64,000 nucleotides of DNA from Streptomyces sp. NBC_01306 (GCF_026340465.1 NZ_JAPEPC010000001.1:4903001-4967000), one strand, 5' to 3'. Positions 1 through 8,656 are shown, counted from the stretch's first letter. Numbers and translations: made by a program. Notes: a model not told the origin generated them from the sequence alone.

Positions 1-71
1 CCGCCACACCGGGCCGGACGGGTCCGCTCATCGCGCCGGGTCGGCGCATCCCAGGGAAAGGACTCCCGCCT

Positions 72-1064
72 GTGGCAACCTCGACCCCCACCCGGGATAC
101 TTACGCCCCGCCTCCCCGCGGTTCCACGCAGACGTCGGCCCGCCGGCAGAAGTGGCGCAGCCGGCTGTGGCGGTTCGACGACAAAGCATCCCCGTACGCC
201 TACATCGCCCCCTTCTTCCTGGTCTTCGGCGCCTTCGGTCTCTATCCGCTGATCTACACCGGCTGGATCGCCATGCACCGGGTGGAGATGACCGGCCTCG
301 ACCAGATGCAGTGGGTCGGCTGGGACAACTTCTCCAAGATCCTCCAGGACTCCGAGTTCTGGACGGCGGTCAGCAACACCTTCCTGATCGGCGTGATGTC
401 GACGGTCCCGCAGCTGCTGGTGGCGCTGGGCCTCGCGCATCTGCTGAACTACAAGCTGCGGGCCAGTACCTTCTGGCGCACGATCATCCTCACCCCGTAC
501 GCCACTTCGGTGGCCTCCGCAGCCCTGGTCTTCGCCCTGGTCTTCCGGGCCGACGGCGGCCTGCTGAACTGGGTGCTGCACTTCATCGGCCTCGGCCACA
601 CCAACTGGGTCAACGGGCACTGGACCTCCAAGATCGCGATCTCGGTGATCGTGATCTGGCGCTGGACCGGGTACAACACCCTGATCTATCTGGCCGCGAT
701 GCAGGCGGTGCCCACCGATCTGTACGAGGCCGCATCGATCGACGGTGCTTCGCGCTGGCAGCAGTTCCGCAAGGTGACCATCCCCTCGCTGCGGCCCACG
801 ATCCTCTTCACGATCGTCATCTCCACCATCGGCTCCATGCAGCTGTTCGGTGAGCCGCTGCTGCTGGAAGGCGGCAGGCTCGGAGCGATCGGCGGCAACG
901 AGAACCAGTACGAGACGCTCAGCATTTATCTCTACAACTACGGCTGGAATCTGGGGCATCTCGGACCGGCCGCCGCGGTGGCCTGGGCGATGCTCGTTCT
1001 GCTGCTGCTCATCGCCGCGATCAACTGGCTCATCAGCCGCTTCGTACGCACATCCGCGGCCTGA
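72..1064 (+). CDS. cebF: cellobiose ABC transporter permease CebF
   Basis: Inner-membrane permease of a CUT1-type sugar importer, 330 residues, most likely half of the CebEFG cellobiose/cellotriose transporter. After a basic N-terminus of about 45 residues come six hydrophobic segments, and the cytoplasmic EAA loop reads EAASIDGASRWQQFRKV, which docks the shared ATPase. The start is GTG, preceded by GGGAAAGGA. The next gene, cebG, starts 15 bp downstream, then come the beta-glucosidase and a LacI regulator, which points to cellobiose rather than another sugar. The binding-protein gene cebE would lie before the window. No ATPase gene is present; Streptomyces CUT1 importers normally share MsiK. 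Substrate is inferred from context. Confidence 0.9.
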   Translation: MATSTPTRDTYAPPPRGSTQTSARRQKWRSRLWRFDDKASPYAYIAPFFLVFGAFGLYPLIYTGWIAMHRVEMTGLDQMQWVGWDNFSKILQDSEFWTAVSNTFLIGVMSTVPQLLVALGLAHLLNYKLRASTFWRTIILTPYATSVASAALVFALVFRADGGLLNWVLHFIGLGHTNWVNGHWTSKIAISVIVIWRWTGYNTLIYLAAMQAVPTDLYEAASIDGASRWQQFRKVTIPSLRPTILFTIVISTIGSMQLFGEPLLLEGGRLGAIGGNENQYETLSIYLYNYGWNLGHLGPAAAVAWAMLVLLLLIAAINWLISRFVRTSAA

Positions 1065-1079
1065 CCGGGAGCGATATCC

Positions 1080-1994
1080 ATGACCATGACCAGCCCCGCC
1101 CACGCGCCCGGTCGCGCCACCCCGCCGGCCGCCGCGCCTTCCGCGCCCCGCCGCCGCTTCAGGCCCGGCGCGGGCCAGCAGCTGAAGGGCGGCCCCTTCT
1201 CCTACGCCGCGCTGATCGTCGTCGGCATCGGCTCGATCCTGCCGCTGTACTGGACCCTGGTGGCGGCCTCCCACACCCAGGACGAAGTACTCAACACCAC
1301 ACCGCCGTTCCTGCCCGGCGGGCGGCTCCTCCACAACCTCGACTCGGCCTGGAACCAGGCCCACCTGGGCAAGGCGATCGTCAACTCCGTCATCGTCTCC
1401 GGCTGCATCACCGCGGCGACGCTCTTCTTCTGCACACTGGCCGGGTACGCCTTCGCCAAGATGCGGTTCCGGGGCCGCGGCGGGCTGATGACTGCGGTCA
1501 TCGCCACTCTGACCATCCCCCCGCAGCTCAGCGTCGTGCCGCTCTTCATGATGATGTCCAAGATCGGCTGGGGCGGGAACCTGGAGTCGGTGATCTTCCC
1601 GACCCTGGTGAGCGCGTTCGGTGTCTTCTTCATGCGGCAGTACCTGCTGGAGGCGCTGCCGTACGAACTCATCGAGGCGGCCAAGCTCGACGGCGCCAAC
1701 AACCTCCGCATCGTGCGCAGCGTGGTCCTCCCGGCGGCCCGCCCCGCGATGATGGTGCTGGGGATGCTCACCTTCGTCCAGGCGTGGAACGACTTCTTCT
1801 GGCCCTACCTCGCCCTGAACCAGCAGAACCCCACCCTGCAGGTGGCGCTCGGCCAGCTGAGCGCCTCGTACACGCCCGACCAGAGCATCGTGATGGCGGG
1901 CGCGCTGATCAGCACGCTGCCCCTGCTCGTGGTGTTCGTGATCTTCGGCAAGAAGATCGTCGGAGGCATCATGTCCGGCGCCGTCAAGGGGTGA
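1080..1994 (+). CDS. cebG: cellobiose ABC transporter permease CebG
   Basis: Second permease of the CUT1 importer, 304 residues, partner of CebF. A proline/alanine-rich cytoplasmic N-terminus of about 35 residues is followed by six membrane segments and the EAA loop EAAKLDGANNLRIVRSV. It ends with the short tail GGIMSGAVKG typical of MalG/CebG proteins. The gene follows cebF by 15 bp and is 131 bp ahead of bglC, so uptake and hydrolysis are probably one transcription unit, with a further CebR box in the cebG-bglC gap. The family is clear; the substrate rests on the neighbourhood. Confidence 0.9.
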   Translation: MTMTSPAHAPGRATPPAAAPSAPRRRFRPGAGQQLKGGPFSYAALIVVGIGSILPLYWTLVAASHTQDEVLNTTPPFLPGGRLLHNLDSAWNQAHLGKAIVNSVIVSGCITAATLFFCTLAGYAFAKMRFRGRGGLMTAVIATLTIPPQLSVVPLFMMMSKIGWGGNLESVIFPTLVSAFGVFFMRQYLLEALPYELIEAAKLDGANNLRIVRSVVLPAARPAMMVLGMLTFVQAWNDFFWPYLALNQQNPTLQVALGQLSASYTPDQSIVMAGALISTLPLLVVFVIFGKKIVGGIMSGAVKG

Positions 1995-2110
1995 CGCCCG
2001 CGTCCCCCGCCCACCCCGGTGCGTCCCGTACGGCCCGTGCCCGACCGCAGGCCGTACGGGACACCTGAACCCCTTCTCCTCCTCCCCAACTGCCCCTCTC
2101 CGCCCACCCC

Positions 2111-2124
2111 TGGGAGCGCTCCCG
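2111..2124. promoter_or_regulatory. CebR operator directly before bglC
   Basis: TGGGAGCGCTCCCG matches the 14-bp CebR palindrome TGGGAGCGCTCCCA at 13 of 14 positions. It ends one base before the bglC ATG, and its left arm contains GGGAG, the only Shine-Dalgarno-like sequence for that gene. A bound repressor would therefore sit on the translation-initiation region. Confidence 0.85.
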
Positions 2125-2125
2125 C

Positions 2126-3583
2126 ATGACCGCCGTACGATCCGAGACCACCACCCGTGAGCAGGCACCCGAGACGACGGACTTCCCCGTGGGCTTCGTC
2201 TGGGGCGCGGCCACCGCCGCCTACCAGGTGGAGGGTGCCGCCGCCACCGACGGCCGCACCGCGTCCATCTGGGACACCTTCAGCCACACCCCGGGCAAGA
2301 TCCGCAACGGTGACACCGGCGACATCGCCGCCGACCACTACCACCGCTACCGCGACGACGTGGCGCTGATGAAGGAGCTGGGCCTCAAGGCGTACCGCTT
2401 CTCCGTCTCCTGGTCGCGGGTGCAGCCCACCGGCCGTGGCCCGGCCGTGGAACGCGGCCTCGACTTCTACCGCAGACTCGCCGACGAACTGCTCGAAGCG
2501 GGCATCACGCCGGTCGCCACGCTCTACCACTGGGACCTGCCACAGGAGTTGGAGGACGCGGGCGGCTGGCCCCACCGGGCGACCGCCGACCGCTTCACCG
2601 ACTACGCGGCGATCATGGCCGGCGCCCTCGGCGACCGCGTCGGCATGTGGACCACGCTCAACGAGCCGTGGTGCTCCGCCTTCCTCGGATACGGCTCAGG
2701 GGTGCACGCCCCGGGCCGCACCGAACCGGCCGCGACCCTGCGGGCGGCCCACCATCTCAACCTCGCCCATGGCCTGGCGACCGAGGTGCTGCGCGGTCAA
2801 CTCCCCGCCACCGCACAGATCTCGGTCACCCTCAATCTCCACCAGGTCCGCCCGCTGACCGGCAGCGCGGCCGACGCGGACGCCGCGCGCCGGATCGACG
2901 CGGTCGGCAACCGGATCTTCACCGGCCCGATCCTCGACGGCGGCTACCCCGAGGACCTGCTCGCCGACACTGCGCACCTGGTGGACTGGCAGGCGCTGGT
3001 ACGGGACGGCGACCAGGCCACCATCGAGGCCCCCATCGACGTGCTGGGCGTCAACTACTACACGCCGACGCTGGTTTCGGCACCGGCGACCGGCACCGGG
3101 GACACCCGCGAGGACGGCCACGGCAGCAGCGACCACTCGCCCTGGACCGGCTCCGAGCACGTCGCCTTCCACCTCGCCGAAGGCAAGAAGCGCACCGCGA
3201 TGAACTGGGCGATCGACCCCGATGGGCTGTACAGCCTGCTGACGGACGTCAGCCGGGACCACCCGGGGCTGCCGCTGATGGTCACCGAGAACGGTGCGGC
3301 CTTCGACGACTACGTATCGCCCGAGGGCCGGGTCGCCGACCCCGAGCGGATCGACTATCTGCACGGCCATCTCGACGCCGTACGGCGGGCGGTGGCCGAC
3401 GGCGTCGATGTGCGCGGCTACTTCCTCTGGTCCCTGATGGACAACTTCGAGTGGGGTTACGGGTACTCCAAGCGGTTCGGCGCGGTCTACGTCGACTACG
3501 CGTCCCAGCGCCGGATCCCGAAGGCGAGCGCCCACTGGTACGCCGACGTGATCCGCCGCCACGCGCTGCCGCCGGTGGACTGA
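2126..3583 (+). CDS. bglC: GH1 beta-glucosidase BglC
   Basis: Cytoplasmic family 1 glycoside hydrolase, 485 residues, expected to split imported cellobiose or cello-oligosaccharides into glucose. The N-terminal family signature FVWGAATAAYQVEGA is present near residue 25. The acid/base Glu180 lies in TLNEP and the nucleophile Glu388 in VTENG. No signal peptide is visible, which fits intracellular hydrolysis after CebEFG uptake. In ceb systems this enzyme also tunes the intracellular inducer level seen by CebR. The ATG directly follows the CebR box. Length and motifs are normal. Confidence 0.95.
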   Translation: MTAVRSETTTREQAPETTDFPVGFVWGAATAAYQVEGAAATDGRTASIWDTFSHTPGKIRNGDTGDIAADHYHRYRDDVALMKELGLKAYRFSVSWSRVQPTGRGPAVERGLDFYRRLADELLEAGITPVATLYHWDLPQELEDAGGWPHRATADRFTDYAAIMAGALGDRVGMWTTLNEPWCSAFLGYGSGVHAPGRTEPAATLRAAHHLNLAHGLATEVLRGQLPATAQISVTLNLHQVRPLTGSAADADAARRIDAVGNRIFTGPILDGGYPEDLLADTAHLVDWQALVRDGDQATIEAPIDVLGVNYYTPTLVSAPATGTGDTREDGHGSSDHSPWTGSEHVAFHLAEGKKRTAMNWAIDPDGLYSLLTDVSRDHPGLPLMVTENGAAFDDYVSPEGRVADPERIDYLHGHLDAVRRAVADGVDVRGYFLWSLMDNFEWGYGYSKRFGAVYVDYASQRRIPKASAHWYADVIRRHALPPVD

Positions 3584-3591
3584 CCCCCGCA

Positions 3592-3617
3592 GCCCCGGCC
3601 CGTCGGACGGCCGGGGC
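3592..3617 (+). terminator. hairpin after bglC
   Basis: GCCCCGGCC and GGCCGGGGC pair as a perfect 9-bp stem around an 8-base loop, 9 bp after the bglC stop. There is no U-run, as is usual in Streptomyces. It would separate the transport/hydrolysis unit from cebR. Confidence 0.6.
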
Positions 3618-3718
3618 CCGGCCCCTGGGCCCGGTCCGGTCCTCCGTTATGCCCTCCGTATATCCGTATGCCCTCATGTCCTCCTGCCTTCCGTTTTCCG
3701 GCGGTCGTGCCCGCCCCG

Positions 3719-3737
3719 TAGAGTGGGAGCGCTCCCA
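3719..3737 (+). promoter_or_regulatory. cebR promoter -10 with perfect CebR box
   Basis: TGGGAGCGCTCCCA at 3724-3737 is a perfect 14-bp palindrome identical to the CebR consensus. The -10-like hexamer TAGAGT (3719-3724) runs straight into it; no good -35 is seen. The cebR start lies 114 bp further on. Position suggests CebR represses its own gene. Confidence 0.75.
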
Positions 3738-3851
3738 TCGGTGGCGCTCGCGTACGGGACGGGCCCACCCCCGAGCGTGTCGAGGAGCCGGTGACCGGAC
3801 TTGGTCCGGTTATCCGACATGTGAGAAATTGACCGCGAACGGGAGGCAGCC

Positions 3852-4901
3852 ATGGCGGCAGCGCGAGTACGGAGCGGCGGGCGGCCCACGCTCGAAGAGG
3901 TCGCGGCACGGGCCGGGGTCGGACGCGGCACCGCCTCCCGGGTCATCAATGGCTCTCCCCGGGTCAGCAGCCGCACCCGCGAAGCCGTCGAAGCCGCGGT
4001 CGCCGAGCTGGGGTACGTGCCCAACCGGGCGGCCCGCGCGCTCGCCGGGAACCGTACGGACGCCATCGCCCTTGTCGTCCCGGAGCCGGAGACCCGCTTC
4101 TTCGCCGAGCCGTACTTCTCGGACATCGTCCGGGGCGTCGGCGCCGCGCTCGCCGACACCGAGATGCAACTGCTGCTCACGCTGGTCGGCAGCGACCGTG
4201 AACGCGACCGGCTCGCCCAGTATCTGGCGGCGCACCGGGTGGACGGGGTACTGCTCGTCTCCGTACACGCCGACGACCCGCTGCCCGACCTGCTCCAGCA
4301 GCTCGACATCCCGGCCGTGGTGAGCGGTCGGCGCTCCGGCCACGAGACGCTTCCCTCGGTCGACTCGGACAACTACCAGGGTGCACGCGGCGCCGTCGGA
4401 CACCTGGTCGCGCGGGGGCGGCGCAGGATCGCGACGATCACCGGGCCGTTCGACATATACGCCGCGCAGTGCCGCCTCGACGGCTACCGCAAGGCCGTCG
4501 CCGCGGCGGGCAGCGACGGCGACGAAGCGCTCGTCGCGCAGGGCGACTTCTCCGAGGAGAGCGGCCGCCGGGCGATGGAGCTGCTGCTCGACCGCCGCCC
4601 CGACCTGGACGCGGTCTTCGCCGCGTCCGACGTGATGGCGGCCGGCGCCCGCCAGGTGCTGCGTGAGCGCGGTCTGCGGGTGCCCGACGACGTGGCCCTG
4701 GTCGGCTTCGACGACTCGGTGATCGCCCGTCATATGGACCCGCCGCTGACGAGCGTGCGACAGCCGATCGAGGAGATGGGCCGCGCCATGGCCCGGCTGC
4801 TGCTCTCGGAGATCGGGGTGCACCGGTCGCCGGGGACGGCCGCCGCGGAGCAGACCCAACTGGTGCTCCCGACGGACCTGGTGCCACGGCTCAGCTCGTA
4901 G
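3852..4901 (+). CDS. cebR: LacI-family cellobiose repressor CebR
   Basis: LacI/GalR-type repressor of 349 residues. An N-terminal helix-turn-helix (LEEVAARAGVGRGTASRVIN, about residues 14-33) and hinge helix are followed by a periplasmic-binding-protein-like effector domain, with the usual VALVGFDDS strand near residue 280. The start is chosen by GGGAGG five bases before the ATG. Two CebR boxes lie around this cluster, one perfect one upstream of this gene. In characterised Streptomyces CebR is released by cellobiose or cellotriose; here the effector is inferred from synteny. A paralogue for another beta-glucoside is the main alternative. Confidence 0.88.
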   Translation: MAAARVRSGGRPTLEEVAARAGVGRGTASRVINGSPRVSSRTREAVEAAVAELGYVPNRAARALAGNRTDAIALVVPEPETRFFAEPYFSDIVRGVGAALADTEMQLLLTLVGSDRERDRLAQYLAAHRVDGVLLVSVHADDPLPDLLQQLDIPAVVSGRRSGHETLPSVDSDNYQGARGAVGHLVARGRRRIATITGPFDIYAAQCRLDGYRKAVAAAGSDGDEALVAQGDFSEESGRRAMELLLDRRPDLDAVFAASDVMAAGARQVLRERGLRVPDDVALVGFDDSVIARHMDPPLTSVRQPIEEMGRAMARLLLSEIGVHRSPGTAAAEQTQLVLPTDLVPRLSS

Positions 4902-5037
4902 CAGGGGTCACCTTCACCTCGCGGTCGCAGTCGCGGTCACCGCACAGCCCCGGGCTCAGAGTGCTCAGAATGAAGATCCCGCCGTGTCCGGCCACGGTCC
5001 GGCCGGTCACGGTTCAGCCGGATTCAGGAACGAAAGA

Positions 5038-5071
5038 AGCCCCTGATCAGCGTTTCCGCAGATCAGGGGCT
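5038..5071 (-). terminator. tRNA-His terminator
   Basis: AGCCCCTGATC and GATCAGGGGCT form a perfect 11-bp stem with a 12-base loop. On the minus strand it lies 10 bp past the tRNA 3' end and is followed by TCTTTCG, a weak T-tract. It could also stop cebR read-through from the other side. Confidence 0.8.
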
Positions 5072-5081
5072 TCCTGGAGAG

Positions 5082-5155
5082 GGTGAGTAACGGGACTCGA
5101 ACCCGCGACATCCTGGACCACAACCAGGTGCTCTACCGTCTGAGCTATACCCACC
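5082..5155 (-). tRNA. tRNA-His (anticodon GTG)
   Basis: A full cloverleaf reads on the minus strand: acceptor GTGGGTA pairs with TACTCAC, the anticodon arm is CTGG-TTGTGGT-CCAG with anticodon GTG, and the T-arm is GCGGG-TTCGAGT-CCCGT. The extra G at position -1 opposite C73, the identity element of histidine tRNA, is present (plus-strand base 5155). CCA is not encoded. It lies downstream of orn on the same strand. Confidence 0.97.
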
Positions 5156-5187
5156 ACGACCTTGTCGTTTCCGACCGGCCGAGAAAA

Positions 5188-5193
5188 AGTGTA
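5188..5193 (-). promoter_or_regulatory. candidate tRNA-His -10 element
   Basis: TACACT on the minus strand fits the TANNNT -10 pattern and lies 33 bp before the tRNA 5' end. No convincing -35 was found, so this is tentative. Confidence 0.3.
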
Positions 5194-5216
5194 CAGGGTC
5201 CGGGAGGGTGCTCGCT

Positions 5217-5233
5217 CCCGCCTTTCGGGCGGG
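5217..5233 (-). terminator. hairpin after orn
   Basis: CCCGCC and GGCGGG pair around a 5-base loop, 35 bp beyond the orn stop codon in the direction of transcription. It would separate orn from the tRNA-His unit. Confidence 0.5.
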
Positions 5234-5267
5234 TCTCCGGCAGTCCTCCCGGATCGCCCCCAGCGGT

Positions 5268-5870
5268 CTAATCCGCAGGCAGGACGTACTTGGCCGCGAT
5301 CTTCTTCGCGGTGTCCGAGTCCGGACCGGGCTGCGGTACGAAGACGGCCTCCCGGTAGTAGCGCAGCTCCGCGATCGACTCACGGATGTCCGCCAGCGCC
5401 CGGTGGTTGCCGTTCTTCTCCGGGCTGTTGAAGTAGGCGCGCGGATACCAGCGGCGGGACAGCTCCTTGATCGACGAGACGTCCACGATCCGGTAGTGGA
5501 GGTAGCCCTCAAGGTCCTTCATGTCGCGCAGCAGGAAGCCCCGGTCGGTGCCGACCGAATTCCCGCAGAGCGGTGCCTTGCCCGGCTCCTTCACGTGCTC
5601 GCGTACGTACGCCAGCACCTGTTCCTCGGCGTCGGCCAGCGTGGTGCCGCCGTCCAGTTCGTCGAGCAGGCCGGATGAGGTGTGCATCTTCCGCACCACG
5701 TCGGGCATGGTCTCCAGTGCCTCGGCGGGCGGGCGGATCACGATGTCCACGCCTTCGCCGAGCACGTTCAGCTCCGAGTCGGTGACCAGTGCGGCCACCT
5801 CAATGAGTGCGTCGTCCGTCAACGAGAGCCCGGTCATCTCGCAGTCGATCCACACCATGCGATCGTTCAT
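5268..5870 (-). CDS. orn: oligoribonuclease Orn
   Basis: A 3'-to-5' exoribonuclease of 200 residues that degrades nanoRNAs and pGpG, the last step of c-di-GMP turnover. The DEDDh motif starts with Asp9 and Glu11 in WIDCEMTGL; the later histidine/aspartate motif HRALADI is near residue 160. I placed the start at ATG 5870 because homology begins there; the open frame upstream runs back into adpA antisense. Its position next to adpA is a conserved Streptomyces arrangement (ornA-adpA), and ornA mutants are known for growth and development defects. A hairpin separates it from adpA. Confidence 0.95.
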   Translation of the reverse strand: MNDRMVWIDCEMTGLSLTDDALIEVAALVTDSELNVLGEGVDIVIRPPAEALETMPDVVRKMHTSSGLLDELDGGTTLADAEEQVLAYVREHVKEPGKAPLCGNSVGTDRGFLLRDMKDLEGYLHYRIVDVSSIKELSRRWYPRAYFNSPEKNGNHRALADIRESIAELRYYREAVFVPQPGPDSDTAKKIAAKYVLPAD

Positions 5871-5927
5871 ACGCCCTACCTTAGACCGGTCGGCGGGACC
5901 GGTCGGCGCTCGCGCCTGACGGAGCCG

Positions 5928-5955
5928 GGGGGCCGGGCCCTGAGACCCGGCCCCC
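5928..5955 (-). terminator. adpA terminator
   Basis: GGGGGCCGGG and CCCGGCCCCC form a perfect 10-bp GC stem with an 8-base loop, 10 bp after the adpA stop. It separates adpA from orn on the same strand. Confidence 0.7.
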
Positions 5956-5965
5956 GCAGGCATTC

Positions 5966-7180
5966 CTACGTCGCGCTCCGCTGCCCGGGGACCGTCGGGC
6001 GGCCCGGGGCGTACGTGTCCGAGCCCGGCTTTCCCGGTTCGGACAGGGCGGGGGAGCCCTGCGGCGGTGCCGGGGGCTGGGTGCCGCCCGGTGCCGGGGT
6101 GCGGCGGGACTGCGGGACGCCGTCCGCCGCCGGGGCGGCCGGTACGGGCTCGGCCCCCTGCGGCCTGCGGGCCCGGTACGCCGTCCGGTACGCGGCAGGC
6201 GACGAGCCCAGCTGGCGCCGGAAGTGGCCGCGCAGCGCGACCGGCGAACGGAAGCCGCAGCGGCCCGCGACCTCGTCCACCGAGTAGTCCGATGTCTCCA
6301 GGAGGCGCTGCGCCTGGAGCACCCGCTGCGTGATCAGCCACTGGAGCGGCGCACTGCCGGTCAGTGAGCGGAACCGGCGGTCGAACGTCCGGCGGCTCAT
6401 GTACGCGCGGGCCGCCAGGGTCTCCACGTCGAACTGCTCATGGAGGTGCTCCAGCGCCCAGGCGACGACCTCCGCGAGGGGATCGGAGCCGATTTCCTCC
6501 GGTAAAGACCTGTCGAGGTAGCGCTCCTGGCCGCCGCTTCTGCGCGGGGGGACCACCAGCCGCCTGGCCAGCGCTCCCGCCGCGTCCGCGCCGTGGTCCG
6601 TCCGCACGATGTGCAGGCACAGATCGATTCCCGCGGCGGTCCCGGCCGACGTCAGGACATCGCCGTCGTCGACGAAGAGCTCACGCGGGTCCACATGGAC
6701 CGACGGATAGCGCTTCGCGAGCGTCGGCGCGTACATCCAGTGTGTGGTCGCGGGCCTGCCGTCCAGCAGTCCTGCGGCGGCCAGCACGAAGGCGCCGGTG
6801 CACAGCCCGACGATGCGTGCGCCCTCCTCATGGGCCCGGCGCAGCGCGTCCAGCGCCTCGGGCGGCGGCGGCGAGGTGATCGACCGCCACGCCGGGACGA
6901 CGACGGTGCCGGCCCTGCTGATGGCCTCCAGGCCGTACGGCGCCGTGAGTTCCAGCCCGCCCGTGGTGCGCAGCGGGCCTTCCTCGCCCGCGCTCACCAG
7001 CAGCCGGTAGCGGGGCACTCCGGCGTCCTGCCGGTCGATGCCGAAGACGGAGAGCGGAATCGAGCTCTCGAATATGGGCCCGCCGCTGAAGAGCAGTACC
7101 GAGACGATCTCCTTGCGGCGGCGCCCGGAGAGCTTTCTTGCGGTCTCCGCCACGGTGGTGGAGTCCTGGCCCTGACTCAT
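5966..7180 (-). CDS. adpA: AdpA (BldH) pleiotropic developmental regulator
   Basis: AraC/XylS-type activator of 404 residues that in Streptomyces drives aerial growth and secondary metabolism. An N-terminal DJ-1/PfpI-like dimerisation domain (about residues 25-195) precedes two C-terminal helix-turn-helix motifs (about 240-325; core AARAYMSRRTFDRRFRSLTG). The sequence VLLFSGGPIFESSIPLSVFG agrees with my memory of S. griseus AdpA. Leu226 is encoded by TTA (plus-strand 6503-6505), so translation needs the bldA tRNA, in the inter-domain position known from other adpA genes. The last 70 residues are a proline-rich tail. The start is supported by GAGGGGGG upstream. Very long leader region; autoregulation is known for the family. 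Confidence 0.97.
   Translation of the reverse strand: MSQGQDSTTVAETARKLSGRRRKEIVSVLLFSGGPIFESSIPLSVFGIDRQDAGVPRYRLLVSAGEEGPLRTTGGLELTAPYGLEAISRAGTVVVPAWRSITSPPPPEALDALRRAHEEGARIVGLCTGAFVLAAAGLLDGRPATTHWMYAPTLAKRYPSVHVDPRELFVDDGDVLTSAGTAAGIDLCLHIVRTDHGADAAGALARRLVVPPRRSGGQERYLDRSLPEEIGSDPLAEVVAWALEHLHEQFDVETLAARAYMSRRTFDRRFRSLTGSAPLQWLITQRVLQAQRLLETSDYSVDEVAGRCGFRSPVALRGHFRRQLGSSPAAYRTAYRARRPQGAEPVPAAPAADGVPQSRRTPAPGGTQPPAPPQGSPALSEPGKPGSDTYAPGRPTVPGQRSAT
6503..6505 (-). other. TTA (bldA-dependent) leucine codon in adpA
   Basis: The minus strand reads TCT TTA CCG in the adpA frame, encoding Ser-Leu226-Pro between the dimerisation and DNA-binding domains. TTA is the rarest Streptomyces codon and is read only by the bldA tRNA. 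Confidence 0.95.
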
Positions 7181-8022
7181 GGTGCTAAGCCCCCCTCGGT
7201 GCTCACGGCTCCCTGATCCTGTCGGGACTGTCGCTCCTGCAAACTGCTTTTAATCGTCACAGCCCCTCGGTCCAGCACGAGATCCCCCCGCCCTCTTACC
7301 CAAGATCGAATCTACTGTGTCCCGTGCTGCCGGCGTGACAAGTTCGACTGACGGCGTTATGTCGACATGGCAACTTGGCGCGAAGCATTCGATCAGGAAG
7401 CGTTTCACTCAGGAAGCCCCCAGGGAAGTGGGCAGCCCACGCATGGCCCGTCCCAGTAGGGTGCGTGAGCCGCTGTTGGTCCTTTCTTCCCTGGTGGCAC
7501 GGGGGTTGACGTATCGTTCCGCCAAGGTCGGGGTAGGTCACATAAGTTGGCTGAAAACGATCGGGCGCGCGGGTGGGATTCAGTCAGTGGACCGGCGTGC
7601 GCTTCTCAGACTGTCACCGCAACCTGTGCGCTCCCGGTACGCCGGGCCCGCGCGGCGGGCGAACGGCGGACGTACGCCCCCCGCCTGCGCGACGAGTGGC
7701 GGGCGGGTGACGGGCCGGTGTCCGGGAGGTGTGCCGACCGCGCGGAGGAGTTGCGGACGGAATGCGTCCGGCGGTCGGTTCCCGACGCCGGGGGCCCGGG
7801 CGGGAAGCTGTAGATACCACCAGGCATTGCCATTTACCGGCCTGCTCGGGCATGCTCCCTGGAACGCCGGACTGGATCGGCGGGCAGTGGGCAGGAGAGG
7901 AGTGTCGCCGTACTCTGGAGGGTATGGGCTTGGGAAGATGATTCCCGGACACAGCTCCGCCGGACACGCTCCACCGTCAACTGCCGTTCCCTCCCAAGAG
8001 GAACTTCTTCGCCGAGACACCG
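7181..8022. other. long adpA / stress-gene intergenic region
   Basis: About 840 bases separate adpA and the divergent universal-stress gene. Open frames here lack sensible starts or codon bias and look non-coding. TGGCGCGAAG (7376-7385) matches the AdpA consensus TGGCSNGWWY at 9 of 10 positions, a possible autoregulatory site. On the minus strand TAGATT (7309-7314) could be a -10 for adpA, with no good -35. The region is probably the long adpA leader plus promoters for both genes. Confidence 0.45.
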
Positions 8023-8544
8023 ATGGCCGGTTACGAATTCTCCGAACCCGCGGACCGCAGGCAGATCGCCGATCCATCGGCCGAACTCCATGCGGCGGAT
8101 CAACCACGTCACGCATGTGATCCCGCTTTCAGACACGGGGTGGTCGTCGGTTTCGACGGCTCGACCTCCAGTGAGCGGGCGCTCGCCTATGCCATCGGCA
8201 TGGCCGTACGACTGGGCTCAGGCCTGATCATCGTCCATGTCGCCAACCGGCTGCCGACCACGGTCTGGGCGGGCTGCGAGCCCCCCGTCTTCGTGGACGT
8301 GCCGGACCACAGGACCGAAGTGCTCGGCCTCGAACTGGCCTGCGCGGACTATCTCGCCGACGTGCCCTGGATCCTCGTGGAGCGCGGCGGCGACATCTGC
8401 TACGAGCTGGAGGAGGTCGGCCGGGAGTACTCGGCGAACGCGATCGTCGTCGGCTCGACGCACGGCATCGTCGGGCGGATCTTCGGCTCGGTGGCCGGGC
8501 GCCTCGCACGGCGCGCCCAGCGGCCCGTCATCGTCATCCCGTAA
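8023..8544 (+). CDS. universal stress protein (UspA family)
   Basis: Single-domain cytoplasmic Usp of 173 residues. An N-terminal extension of about 38 residues precedes the core, which opens with VVVGFDGSTSSERALAY. The ATP-binding end has the G-2x-G-9x-G(S/T) type motif in VVGSTHGIVGRIFGSVAG near residue 145. Such proteins bind ATP and are often induced by dormancy or stress; no specific partner is visible. The ribosome-binding site is weak (AAGAGGA is 20 bases away), so a start further in, near the conserved core, cannot be excluded. The stop lies inside a short duplicated stretch (CCCGTCATCCCGTAACCC). Confidence 0.85.
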   Translation: MAGYEFSEPADRRQIADPSAELHAADQPRHACDPAFRHGVVVGFDGSTSSERALAYAIGMAVRLGSGLIIVHVANRLPTTVWAGCEPPVFVDVPDHRTEVLGLELACADYLADVPWILVERGGDICYELEEVGREYSANAIVVGSTHGIVGRIFGSVAGRLARRAQRPVIVIP

Positions 8545-8617
8545 CCCGGCCCGTCATCCCGTAACCCACGCCCGGCTGCCCGCCCGGTCATCGGGGCCAC
8601 ATCGGCGCCGAGCAACA

Positions 8618-8656
8618 CCGGCTGCCCCCGGGGCGCTTGCCACCGGGAGCAGCCGG
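8618..8656. terminator. bidirectional terminator between usp and glmS
   Basis: CCGGCTGCCCCCGG and CCGGGAGCAGCCGG form a 14-bp stem with one mismatch around an 11-base loop, in the gap between two convergent genes. It probably serves both. Confidence 0.75.

Noticed and set aside
5082..5155. tRNA-His as an attachment site for an integrated element.
   Set aside because: Its 3' part is not repeated elsewhere in the window as far as I could see, and the genes on both sides are syntenic core.
7317..8120. A 267-residue frame across the adpA leader.
   Set aside because: No domain, no ribosome site and poor codon bias; it overlaps the start of the stress-protein gene.
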